In this document: positions 28,004 to 37,421 of the stretch, piece after piece | How the letters are laid out: each line of letters begins with the position of its first letter | Numbering within the stretch: position 1 is the stretch's first letter | Source of the DNA: Peptoniphilaceae bacterium | GTDB taxonomy: Bacteria > Bacillota > Clostridia > Tissierellales > Peptoniphilaceae | Reading direction: 5' to 3' | Length of the DNA stretch: 64,000 nucleotides | NCBI GenBank assembly: GCA_910589545.1 | Contig: CAJUSY010000023.1 | Coordinates: 215,257-279,256 of the forward strand | Made by a program: the position numbers and the translations under genes | The notes under the pieces: generated by a model | The model's database searches: none | What the model saw: the letters and a program-made list of their open reading frames with translations, nothing else | Told to the model about the DNA's origin: nothing

Positions 28004-28951
28004 CTAAAACATATTATCGTAGTTGTTCATTTGAACCATTGCTAATCTGTAGATTGTTTCATTAACTGGTGCTTCTAGTCCGAGTTTTTTCGCTTGTCTT
28101 ACGATTGCTCCGTTCAAGAATTCTGCTTCTGTTTTTCTGTGTTTTTGTGTGTCTTGTGCTGCAGATGGCAATATGTCTCCATATTCTTCGACTGCATCTG
28201 TGACGTATTTTCTGAAAAGTTTGTCGCCATCGAAGTTGTAGCCTAATTTGTCAGTTACAGCTATGAATTCATCTGAGATAGCTTTTAAAATTGCTACGGA
28301 GTTTTCGTCAGTTCTTGTGTATTTTGTGGACAAATGCATTACTGCGCAAGGTAGGTTGTAGATTGCGTTGATGTATAATTTTCTCCACATAATTTTGTCT
28401 ACATCAGGGTTAAGTTCTGTTTTGATGTCGTTCATGCTGAATGCTTTTTCGATTTCGTGGAATAATTTGTCATCGTGGTTTTCGTTGATTGCGCCAAATA
28501 TTACGTTTGTTTTGTCGCTGTCGTATCCTGCGCTGATAACTCCAGGTTCTTCGATAGATGCAGATATGAACATGATTCCTTGTGCGATGTTTTCTTCTTT
28601 GATGTATTTTTTCAAAATGTCGACGTTGCCTATTCCGTTTTGCAATGTCATTACGACTGTGTGATCTCCCACGATGTTCATATTTTCCGTCAAAATCTTT
28701 TCTGTGTCGTATCCTTTTACAAGAATTACAACAACATCTTGAACTTCCAAATCTTGTGAAGATGTGCTAGCAGATGTTACTTTCACTGTGCTTTCGCCGC
28801 CAGTTCTGTCGATTATTCTGATGCCTTCATCTGCAATTTTTTTCATGTGTGCTTCGTATGGATCCACTAAATTGATTTCGTTATCAGGAGATTCGATTGC
28901 TTTTGCAAGCATACATCCCATTGCTCCTGCCCCTAAAATTGTGATTTTCAA
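28004..28951 (-). CDS. panE: 2-dehydropantoate 2-reductase family protein
   Basis: 315 residues from a TTG that follows AAGGAGAG; an upstream TTG six codons earlier has no better site. It has the N-terminal NADPH motif ITILGAGAMGCMLA, a VILVKGYDTE block, the TLQNGIGN motif near residue 100, and KLYINAIYNLPCAV near 182 with the catalytic-type lysine. The family reduces ketopantoate to pantoate for coenzyme A synthesis, although related ketoacid reductases exist; no other pan gene lies nearby. Confidence 0.82.
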   Translation of the reverse strand: MKITILGAGAMGCMLAKAIESPDNEINLVDPYEAHMKKIADEGIRIIDRTGGESTVKVTSASTSSQDLEVQDVVVILVKGYDTEKILTENMNIVGDHTVVMTLQNGIGNVDILKKYIKEENIAQGIMFISASIEEPGVISAGYDSDKTNVIFGAINENHDDKLFHEIEKAFSMNDIKTELNPDVDKIMWRKLYINAIYNLPCAVMHLSTKYTRTDENSVAILKAISDEFIAVTDKLGYNFDGDKLFRKYVTDAVEEYGDILPSAAQDTQKHRKTEAEFLNGAIVRQAKKLGLEAPVNETIYRLAMVQMNNYDNMF

Positions 28952-28970
28952 TTTATCTCTCCTTTTCAAA

Positions 28971-30620
28971 TTAATTCTCTTGAATATATTTTAACACAGC
29001 TTGGTTAAGTTTTGGGATCATTTGTTTCTTTCTTGAAAGAAGTCCCTTAGCCAAGAATGAATTGTTTTCGATTTTAGAATCGAAGGCTCCTGCCAATTGT
29101 TCTTGGAACATTCCCGATACCAAAACTTCGCTTTCTTCTTTGAATATGTCTGTAAGAATTAGCACAAATGTCGCTTCTTTTTTGTCGTTTCTGATTTTGT
29201 TCATTTCTTCTAATAAACTATCTTTGATTTTGCCTAGATTATCCAAATCCATGGAGAAGATTTGTGCAACTCTGCAAGTGTATGATTCGATGTTGAATGT
29301 CTTCACATCAGTGTTCAACAAATCTGCTGGTGATTTTCCTTCTAGTGATGTTCCTGCTTTGAACATTTCCATTGCGAATTCTTCTGGGTCGATGTTTGCG
29401 ATTTTTGCCATTCTGTCTAATATCATTCTGTCAGTTTCAGTTGCGGTTGGAGACCTAAACAATAATGTGTCGGAAATTATCGCTGAACACAACAATCCCG
29501 CAGTTTGTCTTGTAGGAACAATTCCTTTTTCCAAGAACATTTTGGAAAGAATTGTACAAGTTGAACCAACTGGTTCGTTTCTGAAATAAACCGGGTTTTG
29601 TGTAGCGACATTTGCAACTCTGTGGTGGTCGATGATTTCTGTGATGTCGCAACATTCCATATCATCAACGGATTGGTTTCTTTCGTTGTGGTCCACCAAT
29701 ATTAGCTTTTTCTTTTCTTCGTTAATAACGTGATATCTGGATATATTTCCCACAACTTTGTTTTGATTGTCGACTACTGGATATGATCTGTATCTTGTTT
29801 TGGACATTGTGTTTTTTACATCTTCAACAGTGTCAGTCAATGAGAAATTAACCAATTCATCTCTTGTCATTACATAATTTACAGGCACAGATTGTGGAAG
29901 AAGACGTGCTGCCATGTATGTTTGAAACTCTGTAGAAATTACAATGATGTCTTTTTGTTTTGCTTTTTCTATCAAATCATCATTTAATTTGTTGCCGCCA
30001 GTAAGTATAATCATGGACACATTCTTGTTTATGGCATCTACTTGTGAATCTTCTCTGTTACCCAAAATCACAATATCATTTTCTTCCAAATACTTTGCCA
30101 TTTGTTTTGGATCCATCGCTCCTACAACCATTTTACCCGACAAAGCTCTGTCTTCTGCTGGAATATTCAAAATAGTTGCACTCAAAACATCGATGATGTT
30201 TTCAACTGGAGCATTTGAATGAGAAAGGATTTGGTCATCCCACACATCCATGTAGCATTTTGTGATGTCTGACAATGACACAACTCCAAGAAGCCTTTCT
30301 TCGATGTCGATTACAGGCAAACTAGCAACCTTTTTTTCTTGCATCAAATTCATCGCCTTGTAAAGACTTGCATGTTGCGATACGCACATCGCAGCATCAA
30401 AGCTTATGTCTTTGATTTGTGGCTTCATGGAATCCATGAAAGTAGGCGCTTCAACCCCGAAATAATCCAACACGAATTGAGTTTCCCTGCTAACATCGCC
30501 AAGTCTAATAGCCTCGATGTTTTCCACGCCAGTTCTTTTTTTCAATTCTTGATAAGCCAACGCCGCACAGATAGAATCCGTATCAGGGTTTTTGTGACCA
30601 GTAATATATATTTTATCCAT
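28971..30620 (-). CDS. ppaC: Family II inorganic pyrophosphatase with CBS-DRTGG-CBS insert
   Basis: 549 residues. N-terminal DHH-type motif GHKNPDTDSICAAL; then two CBS domains (about 70-130 and 250-305) separated by a DRTGG domain (about 150-245); then LVDHNE and IIDHHR of the catalytic core and a C-terminal DHHA2 domain. This is the layout of clostridial CBS-PPases, regulated by adenine nucleotides and, through DRTGG, by diadenosine polyphosphates. It hydrolyses pyrophosphate with Mn2+. The start at MDKIYI follows AAGGAGA. Confidence 0.93.
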   Translation of the reverse strand: MDKIYITGHKNPDTDSICAALAYQELKKRTGVENIEAIRLGDVSRETQFVLDYFGVEAPTFMDSMKPQIKDISFDAAMCVSQHASLYKAMNLMQEKKVASLPVIDIEERLLGVVSLSDITKCYMDVWDDQILSHSNAPVENIIDVLSATILNIPAEDRALSGKMVVGAMDPKQMAKYLEENDIVILGNREDSQVDAINKNVSMIILTGGNKLNDDLIEKAKQKDIIVISTEFQTYMAARLLPQSVPVNYVMTRDELVNFSLTDTVEDVKNTMSKTRYRSYPVVDNQNKVVGNISRYHVINEEKKKLILVDHNERNQSVDDMECCDITEIIDHHRVANVATQNPVYFRNEPVGSTCTILSKMFLEKGIVPTRQTAGLLCSAIISDTLLFRSPTATETDRMILDRMAKIANIDPEEFAMEMFKAGTSLEGKSPADLLNTDVKTFNIESYTCRVAQIFSMDLDNLGKIKDSLLEEMNKIRNDKKEATFVLILTDIFKEESEVLVSGMFQEQLAGAFDSKIENNSFLAKGLLSRKKQMIPKLNQAVLKYIQEN

Positions 30621-30784
30621 ATTTTCTCCTTCATAAAAACCAACCAAACATTATTTTTCTGCCGATTGATTGTTTAATTTTATTTTCCTAACCTTTATGA
30701 TTATATACCAATCTATTGATAATTTAAACACTTATTTTAAAAATTTTTCTATTTGAGATATAATAAATTAAAGGAGAGAGATAA

Positions 30785-31306
30785 ATGGACAAACTTTTAA
30801 TCGTAGTAGACTTTCAAAATGATTTCGTAGACGGAGCTTTGGGATTCGACGACGCAAACAAACTTGAAGACAAAATCTGTGACAGAATCAAAAAAGCAAG
30901 AGAAGACAATGAACAAATCATCTTCACATTTGATACACACGAAGAAAATTATTTGAACACACAAGAAGGCAAATTTCTTCCAGTAGAACACTGTATCAAA
31001 GGAAGTAACGGACACAAATTGTACGGAAAAGTTGCAGAATTAGTAGAAAAAGAAGACATATTAATCGAAAAACCAACATTTGGTAGTATTGAACTTTGTG
31101 ATTACTTAAGAGAACACGAATTTTCTGAAATAGAATTGTGCGGACTCGTATCCAACATCTGCATACTTTCCAACGCAATACTCGCCAAAACATTCAATCC
31201 AGAAGCAACAGTAATAGTCGACAAGAACTTGACTGATAGCTTCGATGAAAAACTAAACAAAGAAACATTCGACATACTCAAAGGAGTACAAGTCGTAGTA
31301 AAGTAA
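30785..31306 (+). CDS. pncA: Isochorismatase-family hydrolase, nicotinamidase-like
   Basis: 173 residues with the catalytic triad pattern: Asp in VVDFQNDFV near residue 9, Lys in IEKPTFGS near 94, and Cys in ELCGLVSNICIL near 122. The metal-binding DTHEENY and LPVEHC blocks fit nicotinamidases, which deamidate nicotinamide for NAD salvage. A TATAAT (30759-30764) and AAGGAGAGAG precede it. Its last codons and terminator are duplicated at 31964. Confidence 0.8.
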   Translation: MDKLLIVVDFQNDFVDGALGFDDANKLEDKICDRIKKAREDNEQIIFTFDTHEENYLNTQEGKFLPVEHCIKGSNGHKLYGKVAELVEKEDILIEKPTFGSIELCDYLREHEFSEIELCGLVSNICILSNAILAKTFNPEATVIVDKNLTDSFDEKLNKETFDILKGVQVVVK

Positions 31307-31333
31307 AATAGCAGCCGTGGCTGCTATTTTTTT
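31305..31333. terminator. Terminator between pncA and the PH/SHOCT gene
   Basis: AAAATAGCAGCC and GGCTGCTATTTT pair with a two-base loop; T run on the plus strand. The convergent minus-strand gene ends two bases beyond, so it may act in both directions. Confidence 0.85.
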
Positions 31334-31334
31334 G

Positions 31335-31904
31335 TTATTTTAATAATTCATTTTTCTTTTTTTCAAATTCTTCTTTTGATATAATATCCATATCTAATAA
31401 TTCTTTAAATTTTTTTATTTCTTCAAATTTATCTGAAGATGCATTCCCAGATTCATACTTACTATTATTGTGCTTACTTATTAACTCCCTTAATCTTTTT
31501 ACAACTTCAGATGCAAGGCCTATATCACTAAAAGATACCATGTTTTCCATCCTTGAAGGATTCTTATCCTTATCAGATGACCAGTATGATAAGTCTTTTT
31601 GATTCTGCATTCCAATACCTACTATCTCAATATATCCTGTTCCTCCAAAATTTTTATGTAATTGGACAGAAGATATATTTTCATAATTTAACTGGAACAA
31701 AGAATATCCAAATGTTCGTCCAGTCATAAATCCAGTTTTATAAATATATATGCTCGTATCTGTCGCAAAAATGTATTCTTTAAAGGCTCCTTTAATTGCT
31801 AAAAATACAATTTCATCAGATTGAAAATTCTCTTGTGCTATAGAAAATAAAACATTTTGAATTTTAGGATCAGCCATTATATATATATTCTCACTAAAAA
31901 TCAT
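31335..31904 (-). CDS. Bacterial PH-like domain protein with C-terminal SHOCT motif
   Basis: 189 residues. Residues about 20-140 look like a bacterial PH-type beta domain (FATDTSIYIYKTG, YENISSVQLHKNFGGTGYIEI). The C-terminal about 25 residues are a SHOCT motif (FKELLDMDIISKEEFEKKK), which often oligomerises or tethers proteins. AAGGAGG precedes the ATG. The gene lies between two copies of one terminator and may be a recent insertion. Function unknown. Confidence 0.75.
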   Translation of the reverse strand: MIFSENIYIMADPKIQNVLFSIAQENFQSDEIVFLAIKGAFKEYIFATDTSIYIYKTGFMTGRTFGYSLFQLNYENISSVQLHKNFGGTGYIEIVGIGMQNQKDLSYWSSDKDKNPSRMENMVSFSDIGLASEVVKRLRELISKHNNSKYESGNASSDKFEEIKKFKELLDMDIISKEEFEKKKNELLK

Positions 31905-31963
31905 AATTTCCCTCCTTAATTATACTATTCTTTTATATTATTATATCATTATTTAGTCAAGTA

Positions 31964-32003
31964 GTAGTAAAGTAAAATAGCAGCCATGAGCTGCTATTTT
32001 TGT
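31964..32003. terminator. Duplicate of the pncA 3' end and terminator
   Basis: It repeats the 22 bases ending GTAAAATAGCAGCC, including the last pncA codons GTAGTAAAGTAA, then a changed loop and GCTGCTATTTTT. No plus-strand gene leads into it. It may now terminate the minus-strand gene that ends at 32012. Confidence 0.75.
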
Positions 32004-32011
32004 TTGTTATT

Positions 32012-32464
32012 TTATATTGTCAATATCATACAATAACCTTTATTGGTATTTTTATCATACAAATATAATTTTTTTGTTCCATCTTTTTCAATATACTTAT
32101 AAAGTATATGCTTTGAATTTTTTAATTTCTCAATATCTGCTTTTAATTCTTGTATTTGATTGTTTTTTTCTTGTTCAGATACCATCATAGTCTCAAAATG
32201 ATTATCAAAAATCTGATCGAGTTCGTCATTCTTTTGCTTAAAATCTTTTAGATTATCCTGACTCTTTAATGAAAAAGAATAGATGTCAAAACTATCATTT
32301 CCGAAACCTCTATCGCTTATAAATTTTATTGTATAATCTTCAATTGATGAACTCATTTCAGATAAATCATTAATATTCTTATTCGATCTTGCAACATATA
32401 CTATAGATAACACTACAGAGATAAAAGCAAGCATTAACATTAAAATTATTTTTCTTGTTTTCAT
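32012..32464 (-). CDS. Membrane-anchored coiled-coil protein, unknown
   Basis: 150 residues with one N-terminal transmembrane segment (about 5-25) and an outside domain. Residues about 85-120 are strongly charged and heptad-like (EQEKNNQIQELKADIEKLKN), a probable coiled coil. The chosen ATG follows GGGAG; an upstream TTG lacks a site. No family recognised. Confidence 0.65.
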   Translation of the reverse strand: MKTRKIILMLMLAFISVVLSIVYVARSNKNINDLSEMSSSIEDYTIKFISDRGFGNDSFDIYSFSLKSQDNLKDFKQKNDELDQIFDNHFETMMVSEQEKNNQIQELKADIEKLKNSKHILYKYIEKDGTKKLYLYDKNTNKGYCMILTI

Positions 32465-32612
32465 TTTCACTCCCAACAAAAATTATACATCCAATTATAT
32501 CAATACATCTAGTTCATAATATTTACTGTTGCGTTACTTAAATTTTAAGCAGTTACGTTGATAGTCGATTGCAAAATTGATAATATCATTATTGATACTA
32601 ATATAATAATTG

Positions 32613-32969
32613 CTATTTTATATCATCGTCTGAATAACCGATTGATATGTTTTCATTGAGGACGTATTCTTTAGCTGCTTTGTAGTCTTGTTTTTTGTTG
32701 AATTCCAACAACTTATCTTCATGCTCTTTGGTTACGTCTTTGCCATCTTGAGTCAATACCAAATGTTTTTCGTCCTTGGCAAACTTTTCTAATGTAGCTT
32801 TAATTAAAGTATCGTCTTCTTTTTCCGGATTTTCCTTAACGTATCTTTCAATTATTCTATGAGTGTCAGCATCGTCAGCCTTTGTCATGTTAGTTAGAAA
32901 ATACGCATTGCACGCAAGTGATATTGCAAAAAGTATTGCCACAATCGTAAATTTCTTATCGTTTTTCAT
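32613..32969 (-). CDS. Small secreted or anchored protein, unknown
   Basis: 118 residues. N-terminal basic head and hydrophobic segment (about 8-27) form a signal anchor; the rest is highly charged and probably helical. GGGGGAG precedes the ATG. No known domain. It is one of several small envelope proteins clustered in this part of the window. Confidence 0.65.
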   Translation of the reverse strand: MKNDKKFTIVAILFAISLACNAYFLTNMTKADDADTHRIIERYVKENPEKEDDTLIKATLEKFAKDEKHLVLTQDGKDVTKEHEDKLLEFNKKQDYKAAKEYVLNENISIGYSDDDIK

Positions 32970-33029
32970 GATACTCCCCCTTTTATGAAAACCTTTCTAT
33001 TAAACATAAACAACTATTCCAAAATATTT

Positions 33030-33452
33030 TTACAATTTATTGTATTCTTTTGTTAAGCTATCTCTCAACATTTCAATATTTTCCAAATATTCATACGTTG
33101 AATCGTACACTTGGTTAATTTCTTTTCTAATTCTCCAATCTGTAAATGGATTGTCGAACACAATGTCTAGCATAAAATCTCTCATTGAATACAAATCCCC
33201 GAAGTCTTCCAATTCCACGTTAATGTCCGATAACTCTTTTTGCAATCTAAGTGAAAGATTTTCGATTAGGTGAAGTTTGCTTTGAGCTTTTTCCATTTTA
33301 CTTCTTTTGAAAAAACCAATCATACCATCGCCAAATATAAAGTCTGCCATAGCCCAGTTTTTTGCCGATTTCAAATCGTTAAGTACATCTTCAAGTTTTA
33401 TTACCAAATCATCACACACGTCAATCGCTTCTTTTATTTCTTGTTTTTGCAT
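33030..33452 (-). CDS. Conserved-looking soluble helical protein, unknown
   Basis: 140 residues without signal or membrane segment. Long amphipathic helices flank a glycine-bearing central block, FIFGDGMIGFFKRSKMEKAQ. That block resembles a motif seen in uncharacterised Firmicutes proteins, but I cannot name the family. AAGGAGAG precedes the ATG. Confidence 0.65.
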   Translation of the reverse strand: MQKQEIKEAIDVCDDLVIKLEDVLNDLKSAKNWAMADFIFGDGMIGFFKRSKMEKAQSKLHLIENLSLRLQKELSDINVELEDFGDLYSMRDFMLDIVFDNPFTDWRIRKEINQVYDSTYEYLENIEMLRDSLTKEYNKL

Positions 33453-33533
33453 AGTCTACTCTCCTTCTTACCTAATATTTACCACAAAAATCGTCAATTT
33501 ATTCACTATTTGACATTTTGTAATAATTGGAGG

Positions 33534-33797
33534 CTACTTGTCACGATAATGCGACCCGCATTGAACTATTTTTATTACATCATTCTCAATTCTATACACA
33601 ATTCTATTGCAATCATCAATTCTCCTACTCCAATATTTAGATAAATCCCCCGTTAATGGTTCAGGCTTTCCTATTCCATCATATCCATTACGGTCAATAT
33701 CTTTCAGAAGTTTCAATATTCTTTTTAAAGTTTTTTTGTCTTGTTTCATCCAATATTCGAAATCTTCCCATGCTGCGTCACTCCATGCTTTAATCAT
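33534..33797 (-). CDS. yoeB: Txe/YoeB-family toxin
   Basis: 87 residues, matching YoeB length and pattern: WSDAAWEDFEYW at the N-terminus, GKPEPLTGDLSKYWSRRIDDCNRIVY in the middle, and CGSHYRDK at the C-terminus with the catalytic-type His/Tyr. YoeB proteins are ribosome-dependent mRNA interferases. It overlaps the antitoxin gene by 8 bases. Confidence 0.92.
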   Translation of the reverse strand: MIKAWSDAAWEDFEYWMKQDKKTLKRILKLLKDIDRNGYDGIGKPEPLTGDLSKYWSRRIDDCNRIVYRIENDVIKIVQCGSHYRDK

Positions 33798-34053
33798 CCA
33801 AATTTACCTCATGAATAGTACCGCCTGTTTTTTCCATTTGTTCTATGGATTTTTTTAATCTTTCAATGTTTTCAGCGCTGTAAAATGGATCTTTTTCTGT
33901 AGATATTTCAAAAGGAATTTTTCTTTGTCTTACAACTGTTCTTGCGAAGATATTAAAAGCTGTGGACATACTCATTCCAACCTCTGAACAAAATGAATCA
34001 AATTGCTTTTTTAGATTTTCATCCATTCTTATATTAATATTTGTTTGTGCCAT
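33790..34053 (-). CDS. relB: RelB/DinJ-family antitoxin
   Basis: 87 residues. N-terminal NINIRMDENLKKQFDSFC and GMSMSTAFNIFARTVV form the ribbon-helix-helix of RelB/DinJ antitoxins; PFEIS and the acidic C-terminal tail neutralise the toxin. The ATG after AAAGGAG is preferred over an upstream start 15 codons earlier. RelB paired with a YoeB toxin, rather than the more familiar YefM, also occurs in other Firmicutes. Confidence 0.88.
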   Translation of the reverse strand: MAQTNINIRMDENLKKQFDSFCSEVGMSMSTAFNIFARTVVRQRKIPFEISTEKDPFYSAENIERLKKSIEQMEKTGGTIHEVNLDD

Positions 34054-34126
34054 AATACCAGCTCCTTTCAACATTATTTTATCACAAACAACATACAAAT
34101 AACATACATTTTAAATATTTTCAACC

Positions 34127-34147
34127 AAAAAAATCCACCAGATTTTA
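34127..34147 (-). terminator. Weak terminator candidate after mnmA
   Basis: On the minus strand AAAATC, loop TGGTG, GATTTT and a short T run follow the mnmA stop codon by about 20 bases. The stem is only six AT-rich pairs. Confidence 0.4.
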
Positions 34148-34164
34148 CAACCTAGCGGACTTGC

Positions 34165-35265
34165 TTATACCATTAATTTTTTATCTCCATTGTACACTTC
34201 ATCAATTATCGCTGAGCCTATACACACTTCGCCGTCGTAGAACACTGCTGCTTGTCCTGGTGTTACGGCTTTTGTGTCATCATATGTGACTTCCACATGC
34301 GTGTCGTCTATGAATTTGACGTGCGCTCGGATGTCTTTTTGTCTGTATCTGAATTTCGCTGTACAATCTAACTCGTTTTTGTCCAAATGATTAAGCGATG
34401 TTTCAAATTGACTGGCGTATAATTTGTTGGAGTACAATAGTGGGTTGTCTTCTCCTTGGCATACGATTAATTCATTTGTCTCCAAATTTTTCCCGCATAC
34501 AAACCACGCTGCACCGTCTCCACCAATTCCAAGTCCTCTTCGTTGACCGATTGTGTGATACATAAGTCCGTTGTGTTTGCCCATGATGTTGCCATCTACA
34601 TCTACGATGTTTCCTTGTTTTGCTGGAAAATAATGCGACAAAAATTCGTTGAAATTCCTCTCTCCAATGAAACAAATTCCCGTAGAATCTTTCTTATCAG
34701 CCGTTGCCAAGTTGTATTTCTTAGCTATCTCACGCACTTCTTTTTTTTGAAGTTTCCCTACTGGAAACATCACGTTTTTGATTTGATCTTGCGTAAGTTG
34801 ACTTAGAAAATAGGTCTGATCCTTGTTACTGTCAAGTCCACGAAGTAATTTCACGCCATCGTCACATCTTTCAATTCTCGCATAGTGACCTGTCGCCACA
34901 TAATCTGCGCCTAGTTTAATCGCAAAATCCAAGAATGCTTTAAATTTGATTTCCTTGTTGCACATTATGTCGGGATTGGGAGTTCTGCCTTTTTTGTATT
35001 CGTCCAAGAAATAAGTGAACACCCTATCGTAGTATTCCTTTTCAAAATTAATCGAATAATAATCGATGCCGATTTCATTCGCAACAGCCACCGCGTCCTT
35101 GTAATCTTCTTCTGCCGTGCAGACGCCATCATCATCTGTCTCGTCCCAATTTTTCATGAAAATCCCCACGACATCATAGCCTTGTTGTTTCAACAAAAGT
35201 GCCGCCACTGACGAATCCACGCCCCCACTTATTCCTACTACTACTTTTATTTTCGAATTATCCAT
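34165..35265 (-). CDS. mnmA: tRNA-specific 2-thiouridylase
   Basis: 366 residues. N-terminal PP-loop VGISGGVDSSVAALLL; catalytic cysteines in TPNPDIMCNKEIKF (near 103) and STGICFIGERNF (near 201). It thiolates U34 of Lys, Glu and Gln tRNAs using sulfur relayed from a cysteine desulfurase. The desulfurase gene lies directly upstream and overlaps by 8 bases. The start at MDNSK is chosen from AAGGAAAA spacing. Confidence 0.95.
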   Translation of the reverse strand: MDNSKIKVVVGISGGVDSSVAALLLKQQGYDVVGIFMKNWDETDDDGVCTAEEDYKDAVAVANEIGIDYYSINFEKEYYDRVFTYFLDEYKKGRTPNPDIMCNKEIKFKAFLDFAIKLGADYVATGHYARIERCDDGVKLLRGLDSNKDQTYFLSQLTQDQIKNVMFPVGKLQKKEVREIAKKYNLATADKKDSTGICFIGERNFNEFLSHYFPAKQGNIVDVDGNIMGKHNGLMYHTIGQRRGLGIGGDGAAWFVCGKNLETNELIVCQGEDNPLLYSNKLYASQFETSLNHLDKNELDCTAKFRYRQKDIRAHVKFIDDTHVEVTYDDTKAVTPGQAAVFYDGEVCIGSAIIDEVYNGDKKLMV

Positions 35266-36346
35266 TGTATTTTCCTTTTTCGTACAAATCATTTAACACA
35301 TTCACTGCCTTCAATATCTCTTCTTCTGTATTTTTAAACCCAAAACTAAACCTCACCGAATGCTCTGCTCTTTGTCCATCATACATATTTTCAATCACAT
35401 GTGAATTCGTGATGCTACCTGCAGAACAAGCAGAGCCTGCCGACACGCAAATTCCGTGCATATCCAAATAAGTCAACAAGAAATTATTCTTCTCAAACGG
35501 AATGTACAAGTTCAAAATGTGAGATGCAGAATTGTCCACGTTACCATTAATTTTGTAATCAAATTTGATGTTTTCAATGAAAATCTTCTTCAAATTTGCA
35601 ATATACTCACGTTCTTCGACAGATTTTAAAAGAGATTTCTCCAAAGTAAATGCCCCCATCACAAAAGATGTGCCACCTCGTCTGTAATTTTCTTGCTCAC
35701 CTGCATAAATCAGATTATTCAAATCCTTCCTTATATACAACACCCCAAATCCGTTGAGTCCTCCTAGTTTGTGTCCCGAAAACGACAACGAATCGCAGTG
35801 CAAATCCTCAACATCGACATCCACATGACCCACCGATTGAGTCGCATCGATATGATACCAAATCTCCGTATCCTTCAAATATTCTCCAAGTTTTTTCACA
35901 GGTTGAATAACTCCCGTTTCATTGTTTACATGTTGAAGAATAATTAGCTTTGTATTAGGTGTGATATTTCGAATGATTTCATCGTAATCAACCACACCGT
36001 TTTGTTGTGCATCTATCAAAATTACATTAGATTTGTTGTGATCTAGTGGATTCAAAATAGATGGATGTTCAATTTGTGATGTGATAATATCGTAATTCTC
36101 ATCAGAAAAATTATTGATAATATAATTGTTGGATTCGCTCGCACCACTTGTGAACACAATCCTATCATCCGTAGTATTCAAAAACTTCGCAATCTCGTGA
36201 CGGGAATTCTCCAAAGTCTTCTTCGCAAGTCTTCCCATTTTGTGAATACTATCAGCATTCGCATCAAAATCCATCATATTATTCATAATATATTCAATAA
36301 GCTCCACCCTTTTCAAAGATGTCGCCGCATAATCCAAATAAATCAT
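35258..36346 (-). CDS. iscS: Cysteine desulfurase (IscS/NifS family)
   Basis: 362 residues with the PLP-binding Lys in SFSGHKLGGLNG near residue 195, the N-terminal IYLDYAATSL, and active-site Cys in SAGSACSAGS near 308. It strips sulfur from cysteine as a persulfide. Its coupling to mnmA suggests that its main job is sulfur supply for tRNA thiolation, as with the Bacillus YrvO-MnmA pair. Confidence 0.92.
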   Translation of the reverse strand: MIYLDYAATSLKRVELIEYIMNNMMDFDANADSIHKMGRLAKKTLENSRHEIAKFLNTTDDRIVFTSGASESNNYIINNFSDENYDIITSQIEHPSILNPLDHNKSNVILIDAQQNGVVDYDEIIRNITPNTKLIILQHVNNETGVIQPVKKLGEYLKDTEIWYHIDATQSVGHVDVDVEDLHCDSLSFSGHKLGGLNGFGVLYIRKDLNNLIYAGEQENYRRGGTSFVMGAFTLEKSLLKSVEEREYIANLKKIFIENIKFDYKINGNVDNSASHILNLYIPFEKNNFLLTYLDMHGICVSAGSACSAGSITNSHVIENMYDGQRAEHSVRFSFGFKNTEEEILKAVNVLNDLYEKGKYNG

Positions 36347-36421
36347 AATCTAACCTCTCTTACATGCTATTATACTATAGTTTTTCAACAAAAAAATCAA
36401 CATATGATTACAATAAACAAA

Positions 36422-36453
36422 AAACCTCAATGCGAATTAACACATCGAGGTTT
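36422..36453 (-). terminator. Terminator of the CPBP protease gene
   Basis: AACCTCAATGCG pairs with CACATCGAGGTT (with G-U pairs), followed on the minus strand by a T run. Confidence 0.75.
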
Positions 36454-36469
36454 GTAGATAATTTCAAAT

Positions 36470-37348
36470 TTATTCTTTCAAATCTTCGTAATTCAAATGT
36501 CTTAGTTCTCGTTTCTTCTTGAAATCCTTCAAGAAAACAAACATCAAAACCATACACACAAGCATTACAATTCCAAAAATCGAAGAAAAACTTTGCACCA
36601 CAGCCTCATTCGAAGAAATAACCACGCTGAAAGTGTTGTTAATCATGTGAAGAAGAATGGATGCGTAGATGCTTTCTGTGTAATAATACACCGCACAAAT
36701 CACAATCCCTCCGATTAATGCATACGCTCCTTGGAACAAATTAAAATGGAACACTCCGAACACAATCCCATTCAGAATAATCGCCCATTTATAAGGAAGA
36801 AGTCGTTCGTTTTCTGTGAACAAAGTCCCACGCAACATCAACTCCTCTGAAATCGGAGCAAAAATCGTAATAGCAAGAACCGACAACATCATATTGCCCT
36901 TCATCAATTGTTCAGATGCCTTGTTGTAAACTTCAAGGCTGGACACGATTTGTGGGAAGAATTTGCCCAAATACATCATCAAAGCAACAGTAATATTGAT
37001 AAGACCCATAAGACCAATTCCCACCACGAAAAGCTTCAAAACTTCTGAAAAAGAAATCTTTCTTTTCTTTAAGTAATCCCTATTGTATTTCGTTTGAAAA
37101 ATCTTCGTTCTAAATTTAATGATTAAAAGGAAAATAATGATCCTTAGGATTTGTCCACATAGAAGAAAAGCCGCCCCGTTTTTCGCATAAAAATCTTGGA
37201 AATTACCACTAAATCCCAAATATTTTGCGACAACTCCTCCAATCACCCCAACAATAAGCTCTGGAATTACGAACAAAAGTAAAAGGATAACTCCTTGTAA
37301 AATCGCAATCATAAGATTAGAAAATTTTAGTTTTTTTGTATTCTCCAT
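36470..37348 (-). CDS. CPBP-family intramembrane metalloprotease
   Basis: 292 residues, about eight membrane segments. The Abi/CPBP motifs are present: SEELMLRG (EExxxR) near residue 165, FGVFHFN (FxxxH) near 200, and ILLHMINN (HxxxN) near 235. Members cleave substrates in the membrane; many sit near bacteriocin or peptide-export genes and can give self-immunity. An ABC exporter operon lies just upstream, but a terminator separates them. CTGGAGG precedes the ATG. Confidence 0.88.
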   Translation of the reverse strand: MENTKKLKFSNLMIAILQGVILLLLFVIPELIVGVIGGVVAKYLGFSGNFQDFYAKNGAAFLLCGQILRIIIFLLIIKFRTKIFQTKYNRDYLKKRKISFSEVLKLFVVGIGLMGLINITVALMMYLGKFFPQIVSSLEVYNKASEQLMKGNMMLSVLAITIFAPISEELMLRGTLFTENERLLPYKWAIILNGIVFGVFHFNLFQGAYALIGGIVICAVYYYTESIYASILLHMINNTFSVVISSNEAVVQSFSSIFGIVMLVCMVLMFVFLKDFKKKRELRHLNYEDLKE

Positions 37349-37390
37349 AAATACCTCCAGTCAATTATATATACCCAAGTTATGTGCAAT

Positions 37391-37416
37391 TAAAAATCAA
37401 GCACTAGGCTTGATTT
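37391..37416 (-). terminator. Terminator of the FtsX-like ABC operon
   Basis: AAATCAAGC and GCTTGATTT pair around a short loop. It is the same as the hairpin at 40255-40278 over 24 bases except for one loop base. Confidence 0.8.
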
Positions 37417-37421
37417 AAAAT

